Positions 1-8,268 of a stretch of DNA of 64,000 nucleotides are shown here, piece by piece (within the stretch, counting starts at the first letter, position 1; each line of letters starts with the position of its first letter). The stretch covers positions 1,561,444-1,625,443 of the forward strand of contig NZ_FVZC01000009.1 in assembly GCF_900166585.1 (NCBI RefSeq), written 5' to 3'. Source of the stretch: Mesobacillus jeotgali. GTDB lineage: Bacteria; Bacillota; Bacilli; Bacillales; Cytobacillaceae. The notes below the pieces were generated by a model, which saw nothing but the letters and a program-made list of their open reading frames with translations, was not told where the DNA came from and did not search any database. A program made the position numbers and the translations under genes.

Positions 1-401
1 ACTTCTGTTACTACCTGGAACGGAATATCTACGGTATAGGAATGGAGATCTGAAGCTACTGATGATGATGATGAAGCTTCAATCTCCTGGCTAGGGCTGG
101 CATATTGGATGTTCTTTCTTACAAACCCTTTAATAAAAAGCTTATTTGTCGGCAACAGCAATCGGCATTGGGTCAATTTTATCCTCTTTTTTATATCCTT
201 AATCTCAAGTACTGGTTCTGGAAAATTGATGAATGTATCCAGATTCACGTGCAGGGTTAGCTCTGCAAGAACAACGGGAACTTTCGTAACGATCTTTCCA
301 AGACTTACATGTGGATGATGATGCTTCGGTGTGCATTCAAAATGGTCTTTTGAAGGCTTGCACTCATAATCGGGCTTTTTATTTTTATCTAATTCAAACA
401 T
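1..401 (-). CDS. Exosporium/coat-like protein, partial (C-terminus off window)
   Basis: The first 133 codons of a minus-strand gene that runs off the left edge. ATG at 401 follows an AGGAGG box. The N-terminus is Lys/His/Cys-rich. It continues with the block FPEPVLEIKDIKKRIK, then LFIKGFVRKNIQYASP and a stretch VDIPFQVVTEV. The same blocks in the same order occur in the complete gene at 708-1469, so the two are paralogues. The LFIKGFVRKNIQY segment resembles the repeat seen in DUF3794/SPOCS-type and CsxC-like spore surface proteins of Bacillus and Clostridium; that family link is from memory and is inference. A short Ser run precedes the third block. A spore outer-layer role is likely but not shown. 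Confidence 0.7.
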   Translation of the reverse strand, partial: MFELDKNKKPDYECKPSKDHFECTPKHHHPHVSLGKIVTKVPVVLAELTLHVNLDTFINFPEPVLEIKDIKKRIKLTQCRLLLPTNKLFIKGFVRKNIQYASPSQEIEASSSSSVASDLHSYTVDIPFQVVTE

Positions 402-707
402 ACATGGCTCCTCCTTAAAACTCCTTAGAGTGAAGATGTTCTATCCTATGCACCATGATTTTTTGGGTCTAGGCGTATGCCCTTACTTAATTATAGATAT
501 CGAGGCAAGTACTCAATTAGAAACCTAGATTTTATATGTAATGTACTTGCAGACCGAATACATAAAAAAATTTTTTAGTCTTATTTTTTCTACTATTCTT
601 ATAGAAATGACATTCCTGGTAATATGTAAAGAATAAAAAAAACAAATAGCGATGCCTTAATCATCGCCATTTGTTATTCTGTATGATTCCTTTTTGTTTA
701 GTTGAGA
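402..707. other. Intergenic region between two paralogous coat-like genes
   Basis: About 306 nt without a gene. It holds the promoter/RBS region of the partial left gene (RBS near 406-413) and the terminator of the right gene (635-680). Nothing else is evident. Confidence 0.5.
635..680 (-). terminator. Rho-independent terminator of the 708-1469 gene
   Basis: A stem of about 13 bp (AACAAATAGCGATG with CATCGCCATTTGTT, one mismatch) and a 7-nt loop, followed on the minus strand by a T-run. Confidence 0.8.
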
Positions 708-1469
708 TTAGCGGACACCATTGTCGTCGCCGTTTAAGGCAACTTGTTGGTTCTGGAACACTCTTACACGGAATTGCAATAAAGTTTTTTCAACAATATT
801 CTGGAAGGTTCCTTCCTCAAATGGTTTATTGTTAGGTAAAGGATAACGATCTGTTGCTTCATCCCATTGAACAATGCTGCTGGATACTAGTTCACAGAAC
901 GGAATCTGGTTGTAGAACTGGGTACTTACCTGATGGAACTGTGAAAGGTCACTGGACAGCAGCTGATCCTTTTCCGGAAAGCCATGTCCAAGGCTTTGTG
1001 CCCTGAAGAAGTCAAATTCTTCACGAGTATTGGGAGCAGGCAGAACTGGGGGAGTCAGGAAATCAGTTATAATTGTTACACACTCAAACGGTACATCCAC
1101 AGTCAGCGAGCGCATTTCTGAAGATACACAATCACTTTTTGCATGCGGACACGGCGTAGCATATTGGATATTTTTGCGGATAAATCCTTTAATGAATAAC
1201 GGGATTCCTGTAGCTGCGTCAGAAGTAGGTCCTATGAGTAATCTGCACTGAACGATTTTCACCCTTTTTTTGATATCCTTGATTTCAAGAACTGGATCAG
1301 GAAAATGGATGTTGGCAACTAAATGGTCTGTTACTGTAATATCTGCTAGAGTAACAGGAACTTTTGCAGTTGGAACTAAACCAGGTGTCGGTACATTCGT
1401 ACATTCGCTCTTGGAAGCCGACTGATTTACATTCACGCATCCGTGTTTACCTTTATGGTCATTAGTCAT
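708..1469 (-). CDS. Exosporium/coat-like protein (CsxC/SPOCS-like)
   Basis: A complete 253-residue paralogue of the partial gene at 1-401. ATG at 1469 has an AAGGAGG box 7 nt upstream. A Cys/Asn-rich N-terminus (about 1-30) is followed by FPDPVLEIKDIKKRVK near residue 57, the block LFIKGFIRKNIQYATP near 91, and VDVPFECVTIITDF near 125. The C-terminal third is acidic, then Arg/Gln rich. There is no signal peptide or membrane segment. Cys pairs are consistent with a disulfide-linked spore surface protein. The assignment rests on remembered similarity of the KGFIRKNIQY block to DUF3794/CsxC proteins and on the presence of tandem paralogues; function is inferred. Confidence 0.65.
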   Translation of the reverse strand: MTNDHKGKHGCVNVNQSASKSECTNVPTPGLVPTAKVPVTLADITVTDHLVANIHFPDPVLEIKDIKKRVKIVQCRLLIGPTSDAATGIPLFIKGFIRKNIQYATPCPHAKSDCVSSEMRSLTVDVPFECVTIITDFLTPPVLPAPNTREEFDFFRAQSLGHGFPEKDQLLSSDLSQFHQVSTQFYNQIPFCELVSSSIVQWDEATDRYPLPNNKPFEEGTFQNIVEKTLLQFRVRVFQNQQVALNGDDNGVR

Positions 1470-1671
1470 TTTTGTTCCTCCTTTTTAAATTTCTTGTACA
1501 ATTTATCCTATTCCTACTAGCTTTTTTGGACTAGATGAATCAATCAGAGCAAATGCGGATTTTTAAGATTTTATCATGTTCTCTTCTTTATTTTTTCATT
1601 TTTCTATTTTAATTGGGTACTTGCACAATGGGACATACATTTTGCATACGATTCAAAAGGAGGTAGTTGAA

Positions 1672-2862
1672 ATGAACAATTATAATTATCTGGCAGTCGA
1701 CATAGGCAACAGCTGGTATAAAGTTTTGGCCTCTGATCATGGGGAACTAAGCGAATATCAAATGCCAAACGCCATCGCACTCTATGATGATGAGTTTTAT
1801 GAAAAGCCATATGACGAGGAAGATATTGACCTCGAAGAAAATTTGATCGTAGAAATAAAAAGCCCATCGATCGCAAACAAGAGAGAAATCTTTTATGCAG
1901 GAAAGGCAGCAGCCCGGCAGAGGAACGTCAGCTTAACCTCAAGCAACAATCAAAAAGCAGATGAAGACCGGACCTATATCCTTCTGTTCGCTGCTGCAGC
2001 CTATCACGCTTCAATTTCAAACCCGGATGACATTGAAATGAGCTACTGTGTGGATCAATTAGCGGTATCACTCCCTACCACGCAATATAAGGAAAAGAAA
2101 GATTTACTTAAAGAAAAATTGATTGGTAACCATATCATTAACCTCCATAAGGTGCCGGGAATATCAGAACCCAAAGAGCTAATTGTCAAGCTTGAAATCA
2201 AGGATGTGATTGTTGGAGCAGAAGGAGCTTGTGCCTATTTAGGCCTAATTCGTGACATTGACACCCTTGCCATTAAGGATGAAGGTCTTGTGAAAGATTC
2301 AAGGAAAGGACTTATCATTGGAGACCTGGGCGGAGATTCGGTGGACTTTGTTGGCATAAAAAACGGCAAGCCTGTTGCCTCGGTTGAAGGTGACCATTTT
2401 GGCATCAATATGTTCCTGGATACAATAATTAAGAAAGTAAGCAAAAATGAACTGTATACCTTCGACTCCAGATCCGAACTCGAGGAAAAATTAATTGCGG
2501 GTCAGTCAGAGTGGTTTGTCGAACCATTTGCAGGTGTGAGGAAAGATATCAGCAAGTATGTCCTCCCTCAACTAAGAATCATGGCAATCAAGTACCTTGA
2601 GCATTTCGACCGCGCAAGAAGCAGTTCCAGCGAAATTAAAGGTGCGTCCCGCTATATCGCAGTAGGCGGTGCAGCTAAACTTGCCCAAAAACAAATACAG
2701 GAAGCCGCCGTAAGATGGGCAGCTAAGGGGCGACCGATTGAATTGACTTTTCCTGAGAACCTGGAAAAACTGAATGTCATCGGACTCATGATTTTAGCCA
2801 AACTGAATCAGATTAAGAAACAGCATGAGAATACCGAGGAACTAATTCATATTGAAGGGTGA
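1672..2862 (+). CDS. ParM/StbA-like actin-family ATPase
   Basis: A 396-residue actin-like protein. Visible motifs are phosphate-1 AVDIGNSWYKV (residues 5-15), phosphate-2 IIGDLGGDSVDFVG (about 207-220) and an adenosine-type AVGGAAKLAQ (about 330). ATG at 1672 has AAAGGAGG 7 nt upstream; an upstream in-frame start at 1576 lacks an RBS and adds a hydrophobic extension. ParM-family proteins form filaments that segregate plasmids or build cytoskeleton. Here the gene is in a chromosomal context, followed within 5 nt by a small partner gene (2868-3242). No iteron-like centromere repeats are seen nearby, so a plasmid-partition role is uncertain. Confidence 0.8.
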   Translation: MNNYNYLAVDIGNSWYKVLASDHGELSEYQMPNAIALYDDEFYEKPYDEEDIDLEENLIVEIKSPSIANKREIFYAGKAAARQRNVSLTSSNNQKADEDRTYILLFAAAAYHASISNPDDIEMSYCVDQLAVSLPTTQYKEKKDLLKEKLIGNHIINLHKVPGISEPKELIVKLEIKDVIVGAEGACAYLGLIRDIDTLAIKDEGLVKDSRKGLIIGDLGGDSVDFVGIKNGKPVASVEGDHFGINMFLDTIIKKVSKNELYTFDSRSELEEKLIAGQSEWFVEPFAGVRKDISKYVLPQLRIMAIKYLEHFDRARSSSSEIKGASRYIAVGGAAKLAQKQIQEAAVRWAAKGRPIELTFPENLEKLNVIGLMILAKLNQIKKQHENTEELIHIEG

Positions 2863-2867
2863 TCGGT

Positions 2868-3242
2868 ATGTCAAACACCTATACGGATTATGTAAATAAA
2901 GTCGCGATAACTGTCCCTGATCGATATATAGATGTGAAAACAGGCGAATCCCATCTGATTTCATCAAAGGTGATCAAACAAATTGAATACCACGCTGAAA
3001 ATAGTTCTCTAAACCACCTTGTCTTTGCTGCTCTCCATCATTACCTTACTCCTAAGACTTCCCTTGACGGAGATTCTGCTGAAATTCTCCAGCAGCTTGC
3101 TGACATTCGTTGTATGCTTGAAGATGGCTTTTATGTTATACAGCCAACTGCTAAGCCAAGAACTTTAAAAGAACAAACTGATGCAGCCAAATTACTGAAT
3201 ATGAAAGAAATCGAGGACATCCTTGATGCATTCGGGGGCTAG
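2868..3242 (+). CDS. Small protein co-transcribed with ParM-like gene
   Basis: 124 residues, no family recognised. The gene starts 5 nt after the actin-like gene stops, with GAAGGG upstream of ATG 2868; a GTG at 2859 would overlap the upstream stop. The N-terminal part (VTVPDRYIDV-type, SSKVIKQIEYHAEN) is predicted soluble and helical. The C-terminal part has a conserved-looking LKEQTDAAKLLN helix. By position it could be the filament adaptor or regulator, as ParR/StbB genes follow parM, but no ribbon-helix-helix signature is evident. It shares a terminator with the upstream gene at 3257-3297. Confidence 0.7.
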   Translation: MSNTYTDYVNKVAITVPDRYIDVKTGESHLISSKVIKQIEYHAENSSLNHLVFAALHHYLTPKTSLDGDSAEILQQLADIRCMLEDGFYVIQPTAKPRTLKEQTDAAKLLNMKEIEDILDAFGG

Positions 3243-3256
3243 GCTGATTTTAAAAA

Positions 3257-3297
3257 GAAAGGACGGTACCTAAGCAGTACGCGTCCTTCACTTTTTG
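3257..3297 (+). terminator. Terminator of the ParM-like operon
   Basis: AAGGACG and GTAC on the 5' side pair with GTAC and CGTCCTT on the 3' side around a short loop, followed by CACTTTTTG. Confidence 0.75.
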
Positions 3298-3451
3298 ATT
3301 TACAACAGCAGCCATCCGGTCGTCAATACATTTATTAATAGTATAGGTCACCACTTACTTTTCAACCTATGTACCATGGGTTTCTTTCTGCTTTTATAAT
3401 TCTGTTGACTACCAATAATAAGGTTTGCCTGGTTTTTTAAAAATTATTATT

Positions 3452-4378
3452 TTAAAACATGCTCATATTATATTTTGCGGACATCATTTCCAACAGCTTG
3501 ATGCCGCCAATACTGTTCCCTTTTTCATCCAGAGCCGGTCCCAATATCCCGATTCCCAACTGATTAGGGACAGACCCCATGATTCCGCCAGAAACACCGC
3601 TTTTAGCTGGAATTCCTACTCTAACCGCGAACTCCCCTGAAGCATTATACATACCACAGGTAACCATGAAGGTTTTACATAATCGAGCAACATGCGCAGG
3701 AATCAGGCGCCGGTTGGTGACAGGCTCAAGTCCGTCGGTTGCAAATACACAGCCAATACGTGCCAGATCAAGGCAATCCATTTCTATTGCGCATTGTTTC
3801 GTGTATACCATCAGTAATTCCTCAACATCCTCATTAATTACACCGTGTTGTTTTAAGAAATAACTTAGCGCCCTGTTCAGGTCCGAAGTTATATATTCAG
3901 ACTCCGCAACTTCCTGTGAATACCCAATGGAAGAATTGCCGGCAAGTTCCTGAATAAATTTTAGTATCCGATTAAATCTTTCTTCGGCATTCTTTCCTTT
4001 TATCATATGTGTCACCGAAAGTGCACCAGCATTTATCATTGGATTCAAGGGCTTTGAAGGGCTAAATTCAAGCTTGACGATTGAATTGAATGGGTCACCT
4101 GTAGGCTCATACCCCACTTTATCAAAAACAGCTTCTTCTCCATAATCCATAAGCGCCAATGCAAGGGTCAGCACTTTAGACACACTTTGCAAGGTGAGTT
4201 TCTGCTGAATATCGCCTGCAGATACGCAGGTTCCATCCTCATGAAAGATAGCAACTGACAATTCTGCCGGATTTGCCTTTGCCAGAGCAGGAATATAGTC
4301 TGCTACCTTTCCATTACAAGTATATTTTTTCGCTTCCTGAACTAGTTGATTCAATTCTTCAGTTGTTCTGCAAGGCAT
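3452..4378 (-). CDS. glsA: Glutaminase A
   Basis: 308 residues, the usual length of serine-dependent bacterial glutaminases that hydrolyse glutamine to glutamate and ammonia. The catalytic S-x-x-K is in LQSVSKVLTLALAL (about residues 64-77). Family blocks NPMINAGAL, RALSYFLK and the Gly-rich PAKSGVSGGIMGSVPN near the C-terminus are all present. ATG 4378 has GGAGGAG upstream. It appears monocistronic: the terminator of a different minus-strand gene lies just upstream at 4415-4450. Cytoplasmic, with no signal peptide. Confidence 0.95.
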   Translation of the reverse strand: MPCRTTEELNQLVQEAKKYTCNGKVADYIPALAKANPAELSVAIFHEDGTCVSAGDIQQKLTLQSVSKVLTLALALMDYGEEAVFDKVGYEPTGDPFNSIVKLEFSPSKPLNPMINAGALSVTHMIKGKNAEERFNRILKFIQELAGNSSIGYSQEVAESEYITSDLNRALSYFLKQHGVINEDVEELLMVYTKQCAIEMDCLDLARIGCVFATDGLEPVTNRRLIPAHVARLCKTFMVTCGMYNASGEFAVRVGIPAKSGVSGGIMGSVPNQLGIGILGPALDEKGNSIGGIKLLEMMSAKYNMSMF

Positions 4379-4414
4379 ACTGGCTCCTCCGAATCTCCAA
4401 GCTTTTTCTTATCA

Positions 4415-4450
4415 TAAAAAAAGGCAATGATAGGATCATCCATTGCCTTA
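4415..4450 (-). terminator. Terminator of ABC1 kinase gene
   Basis: AAGGCAATG pairs with CATTGCCTT across a 11-nt loop; the minus strand then runs into T residues. Confidence 0.8.
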
Positions 4451-4453
4451 AAC

Positions 4454-6130
4454 CTAAAACCTTCCCGATCTCAAAATAGAATAAAGAATCAATAAGAACA
4501 TACCGAAGGCTATTACAAAGCCTATTTCTATTGCAGGTACACTTGTCAATACAGTATTATTCCCAAAAGTGGCTCCTACTATCAAACCCAGCACTACTAT
4601 ACTGAAAGCAAGCAAGGTTAGACTAAAAGAAACCTGGTTGCTGATTCGGTCAAATTTATGAAGGATTCGATTGATTTCGGAAAGACTGATTTCAAACTTC
4701 AAATCCCCTTTTGATGCCTGGTCTAAAACATTTTCCACTTGACTAGGGATATTCGTAATCGTCTCTGATAAGTCTTCGGCTTGATTCCAGAGTCTCTTCC
4801 CCATCTTGATTGGATCATAACGTTCCCTCATCAACTGTTCGCCATAAGGTTTTGCTATCTCGATCATATCGAGGGTTGGATCCATTTCTGAGATGATACC
4901 TTCAATCGTAATGAGGGCTTTACCCATCATAGTCAATTCCTTGGGTAGGATAATCCGGTGTTCCTGCGCTGCGGTAAATAGCTCCTTTACCGTCAAACCT
5001 AAACTTAATCCATCTTTGGATGATAGTTCCACCGTTTTCCTGATGCCATCTACATGATCATAAAAATGCTGCTCATCTATATCGGATGGTACATAGGCCA
5101 TCCGTAATATCGCCTTGACTATTTGATGTGTATCCTTCTGCATGATCCCCATCATCATCGAAGCGGAATTGTATCTCAAACTGGAAGAAAGGCGTCCGAC
5201 TTGTCCAAAATCAATGAAGACAAGCTGCTTCTTCTCTGGTATATAAAGGATGTTCCCCGGATGCGGATCCCCATGGAAAAACCCTTCTTTTAAAATTTGA
5301 GTTATGAATGCACTTACCAATAGGTCTGCAATTCTCCGTTTATCTTCTTTCCCCGCAATAATAGCATTTAACTCATTAAGTTTGACCCCTTCAATCTTTT
5401 CCATGGTCAATATTTGTGAAGTAGAGTAATCATGGAAGATAACTGGTACTTTAATGGATTCACAATCTTCAAATTGCATTTGGATCATGTCCGTATTCCG
5501 CGCTTCCTCCGTGTAGTCCAGTTCCCTCCTGATAGATTCAGACAACTCCTCGACCATATCAGTAATATTGTAATACTCTGCCCAGTCGTATCTCTGTTCA
5601 ATCATTCTGGCGATATCCCGTAAAATTTCCAGGTCTGTATAGACGGTCTGCTTAATCCCTGGCCGCTGGATTTTCACCATGACTGATTCGCCAGTGTATA
5701 AAACCGCTTCATGGACCTGCCCTATTGAGGCTGCAGCAATATAATGTTCATTGAAATATTGAAAAACCTCTGTGACAGGCTTCCCAAATTCATGCTCGAT
5801 TTTATCCTTGATGTCCTCTACAGGGACGGGTGGTACCTGATCCTGCAACAGTTCCAATTCCTTGACAACTTCATCCGGCAACAGGTCACTCCTTATACTT
5901 AACAGCTGGCCAAGCTTAATGAAAGCGGGACCCAGTTCCTCCAGCATACACCGTATACGATAGCCCATTTCCTGTGTATTCCCATTCTTTACTTCTGCTG
6001 CTATTCGGTCTTTTAGAGATAAAACCTGGAAAAGTCCCACTTCTTCTAGAACATATCCAAATCCATACTTCACAAATAAGGAAGCAATCTCCTTATATCT
6101 ATTTAAACGTCTCAAACGGTCAGTCAACAT
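4454..6130 (-). CDS. ABC1/UbiB (AarF) family atypical kinase
   Basis: 558 residues. ABC1-kinase hallmarks are FIKLGQLLSIRSDLLP (KxGQ-type motif, about 70-85), AAASIGQVHEAVL (Ala-rich nucleotide loop, about 130-143), FHGDPHPGNILYIP (catalytic loop, about 285-298) and VFIDFGQVGRL (DFG). The C-terminal 60 residues contain two transmembrane helices, so the enzyme is probably membrane-anchored. UbiB-family proteins act in isoprenoid quinone or lipid homeostasis as ATPase/kinase-like proteins. The phasin-like gene lies 17 nt upstream in the same orientation, a pairing commonly seen in Bacillus. ATG 6130 follows GGGTGATGG. Confidence 0.92.
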   Translation of the reverse strand: MLTDRLRRLNRYKEIASLFVKYGFGYVLEEVGLFQVLSLKDRIAAEVKNGNTQEMGYRIRCMLEELGPAFIKLGQLLSIRSDLLPDEVVKELELLQDQVPPVPVEDIKDKIEHEFGKPVTEVFQYFNEHYIAAASIGQVHEAVLYTGESVMVKIQRPGIKQTVYTDLEILRDIARMIEQRYDWAEYYNITDMVEELSESIRRELDYTEEARNTDMIQMQFEDCESIKVPVIFHDYSTSQILTMEKIEGVKLNELNAIIAGKEDKRRIADLLVSAFITQILKEGFFHGDPHPGNILYIPEKKQLVFIDFGQVGRLSSSLRYNSASMMMGIMQKDTHQIVKAILRMAYVPSDIDEQHFYDHVDGIRKTVELSSKDGLSLGLTVKELFTAAQEHRIILPKELTMMGKALITIEGIISEMDPTLDMIEIAKPYGEQLMRERYDPIKMGKRLWNQAEDLSETITNIPSQVENVLDQASKGDLKFEISLSEINRILHKFDRISNQVSFSLTLLAFSIVVLGLIVGATFGNNTVLTSVPAIEIGFVIAFGMFLLILYSILRSGRF

Positions 6131-6147
6131 TCCATCACCCGCTGCTA

Positions 6148-6528
6148 TTATATGTCTTTTGAAAAACCTGGCGGGATATTCTCCATATGATTCTCCGCCT
6201 CATCAATTTCCCTATTGAGCCCACTATTTCTAAGACTTGATACTTCTTCCTGCAATAACGCAAGCTGTGCCTGTACAACATCTAATTCTTCTCTTGTAAC
6301 AAATCCCCATTCACTAAGCTGGCTTCTCGCCATCTTTCTGAATTCTTCATTCCATTCTTCACTTTTCCCCTCACCTTTTTTAAAAAGGTCATCAAAAACA
6401 GTATCTGCCTCTGCCTGGGTCATATTCCCTTTTTCGACCAGCTTCATGATCGTTTCATCTACCTTTTCCTTTCCGGCTACTGCGGCTCCAAGCCCAAGTA
6501 AAAAACCGCTTTTAAGAAAATTATTCAT
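6148..6528 (-). CDS. Phasin-family / PHA synthesis regulator-like protein
   Basis: 126 residues: a short hydrophobic Gly/Ala N-terminus (FLLGLGAAVAGKEKV), a charged middle with KGNMTQAEADTVFDDLF, and a heptad-like C-terminal helix (DVVQAQLALLQEEVSSL). This is the pattern of the small phasin-like proteins annotated as polyhydroxyalkanoate granule regulators. RBS AGGAGGG is 7 nt before ATG 6528. It forms an operon with the ABC1 kinase. PHA binding is not proven and no pha genes are in the window, so a general scaffold role for the kinase is equally possible. Confidence 0.75.
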   Translation of the reverse strand: MNNFLKSGFLLGLGAAVAGKEKVDETIMKLVEKGNMTQAEADTVFDDLFKKGEGKSEEWNEEFRKMARSQLSEWGFVTREELDVVQAQLALLQEEVSSLRNSGLNREIDEAENHMENIPPGFSKDI

Positions 6529-6891
6529 AATATGGCCCTCCTAAAAAAATAATTTACTTATTAATACCCAAAAACAGGGGCTCCTACCCTTTTAAATTAA
6601 AAAAGCACCTAGCTCATTAAAAGCATGAACTAGGATACTTCTAAGTGACGTTTCCGAGTTTTATTAAAATTAAGCTTAATAATACCCTTTAAATCCTCAG
6701 ATGCTCTTTGAAGAAAAATAGGATAATAGTTCCTGACTGTCCTAACTGTTGCATACTTTGCACTAAATGGCGCTGAGGGCTAGTGTTTTTATGCACCTGA
6801 ACCTGCTTCGGACAATATCTTCTTGATAAATCGTTGTTTTGTCCAAACCTATACCTACATCGAACAAAACTATCCTCCAAGCCAATACTGC
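6529..6891. other. Intergenic region, no convincing gene
   Basis: 363 nt between the phasin-like gene and the spore hydrolase. A hairpin CCTAGCTCAT/ATGAACTAGG lies at 6608-6634, and an AT-rich palindrome ATTAAGCTTAAT lies near 6669-6680. A 63-codon minus frame at 6689-6880 has no plausible RBS or protein-like composition. Confidence 0.5.
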
Positions 6892-8151
6892 CTAAATGAT
6901 ATCTATCTTATCAAGATAGGCCCAGTTTTGCGGGGCACGCAAGCTCACTTGCCAGTAAGTTGCTCCCTGTAATTGATATAAATCAATAAGCCTGTATTTT
7001 TCAATATAGCTTCGAATATCCTCAAACCATACAATGTGTTCTTCCGTCCCTTTCCAGTATCTGAACCATGGTGATTGTGCGGCTGTATCATATTGGATGA
7101 CGGAACCCGTGGAGATGGCCAGATTTTGGGCAGCCAAAACGGAAAGAGAGCGAAACTGGTTTGTTGAAACTACTTTATCATGACCGTAGAGCGGGAGACC
7201 AATTTGCAACTTATCTCGAGGTATTTGGGTCAGTGTATACCTGACTACAAGGGCAATCCACCATAGTGGCGAAATAGGATCAGGCGGGCCGCCCGGATAG
7301 CCATAATCAATTGTCATGACAGCGACGATATCTGCAATCTCACCGATTTTTTTATAATCATAGGCGCCAATGATAGGATTGGTCGGGATATCTTCAGTTT
7401 TGGCATGTACATTTACATGTAAGATCAGCCTTCCCATCGATGCTTTTAGTTCCCTAAGAAACGTATTGAAATCTTCCCTTTGAGGAGGCGGAATGAATTC
7501 TAAATCTACACTTATGCCTCCATATCCCCTTTGTATCGCCAAATTGACGAGGCTGGCCACGAGATTTCTTCTGTATGCCGGGGTTGACAGCACTGTCCCT
7601 GCAAGCTCTTTGCTGAATCCTGATGCTGTTGTATTCTGGATCAATAGTAATGGAATAATATTCAATTCGGAGCTTTTACGGACTATAGGGGCATCATCCC
7701 CATTCACATATGCATACCCTTCTTTTGTGAAAGAAAAAGCTGCGACAGCCAGGTAAGTGAGATGGGGTGCAATAGCTTCTAAATCAGCAAGGAATGTTGG
7801 AGAGGATCCAGGAACGATAAAACCTAATGTGGAAAACCATGGTTTTACAGAAGAAGGTATATTGATGTTCTGGCCAATATATAATCTGTTGGGATCAAGT
7901 CCCGGGTTTGCACTTAAAATATTACTTATACTCGCCTGATATTGCAGGGAGAGTTTCCATAATGTGTCTCCAGCTTTGATTTTATGAAACCGGAGTACCG
8001 GTAGAAGGTCTGGAATGTAGAGAGCAAGGCCTGGAACGAGTGAGTTCGCGGAAGGGAGACCATTAACCTCTAATATAGTTTGGATAGTTACACCGTATGA
8101 CCTTGAAATGCTCCAAAGATTTTCTCCAGACTTCACGACGTGAACAGCCAT
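6892..8151 (-). CDS. yaaH: Spore peptidoglycan hydrolase, LysM-LysM-GH18 (YaaH/SleL type)
   Basis: 419 residues. Two LysM repeats (about 3-47, motif VKSGENLWSISRSYGV; about 52-98, motif IKAGDTLWKLSLQYQA) precede a glycoside hydrolase family 18 domain (about 108-419). The catalytic strand of GH18 is GGISVDLEF with Asp and Glu. YaaH/SleL proteins are cortex-fragment N-acetylglucosaminidases acting in spore germination. There is no signal peptide, as usual for proteins laid down from the mother cell. ATG 8151 follows AAGGTGTGATGTA. Single gene; regulation by a sporulation sigma factor is expected from the family. Confidence 0.92.
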   Translation of the reverse strand: MAVHVVKSGENLWSISRSYGVTIQTILEVNGLPSANSLVPGLALYIPDLLPVLRFHKIKAGDTLWKLSLQYQASISNILSANPGLDPNRLYIGQNINIPSSVKPWFSTLGFIVPGSSPTFLADLEAIAPHLTYLAVAAFSFTKEGYAYVNGDDAPIVRKSSELNIIPLLLIQNTTASGFSKELAGTVLSTPAYRRNLVASLVNLAIQRGYGGISVDLEFIPPPQREDFNTFLRELKASMGRLILHVNVHAKTEDIPTNPIIGAYDYKKIGEIADIVAVMTIDYGYPGGPPDPISPLWWIALVVRYTLTQIPRDKLQIGLPLYGHDKVVSTNQFRSLSVLAAQNLAISTGSVIQYDTAAQSPWFRYWKGTEEHIVWFEDIRSYIEKYRLIDLYQLQGATYWQVSLRAPQNWAYLDKIDII

Positions 8152-8225
8152 TACATCACACCTTTTTATTTTTATCCTTCTTTCATCATATGGCCATTAA
8201 ACAGTAATTTATTACTTTCTATTAT

Positions 8226-8261
8226 AAAAGAAGCAGGGCTTAAACATATAAGCCCTGCTGT
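8226..8261 (-). terminator. Terminator of helicase gene
   Basis: AGCAGGGCTT pairs with AAGCCCTGCT around an 8-nt loop; the T-run on the minus strand is short. Confidence 0.75.
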
Positions 8262-8268
8262 TTGAAGA

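Noticed and set aside
109..318. 69-codon plus-strand frame inside the partial coat-like gene
   Set aside because: It is antisense to the clear minus-strand coat-like protein and has no RBS.
6689..6880. 63-codon minus frame upstream of the spore hydrolase stop
   Set aside because: No RBS, basic random-looking composition, no domain.
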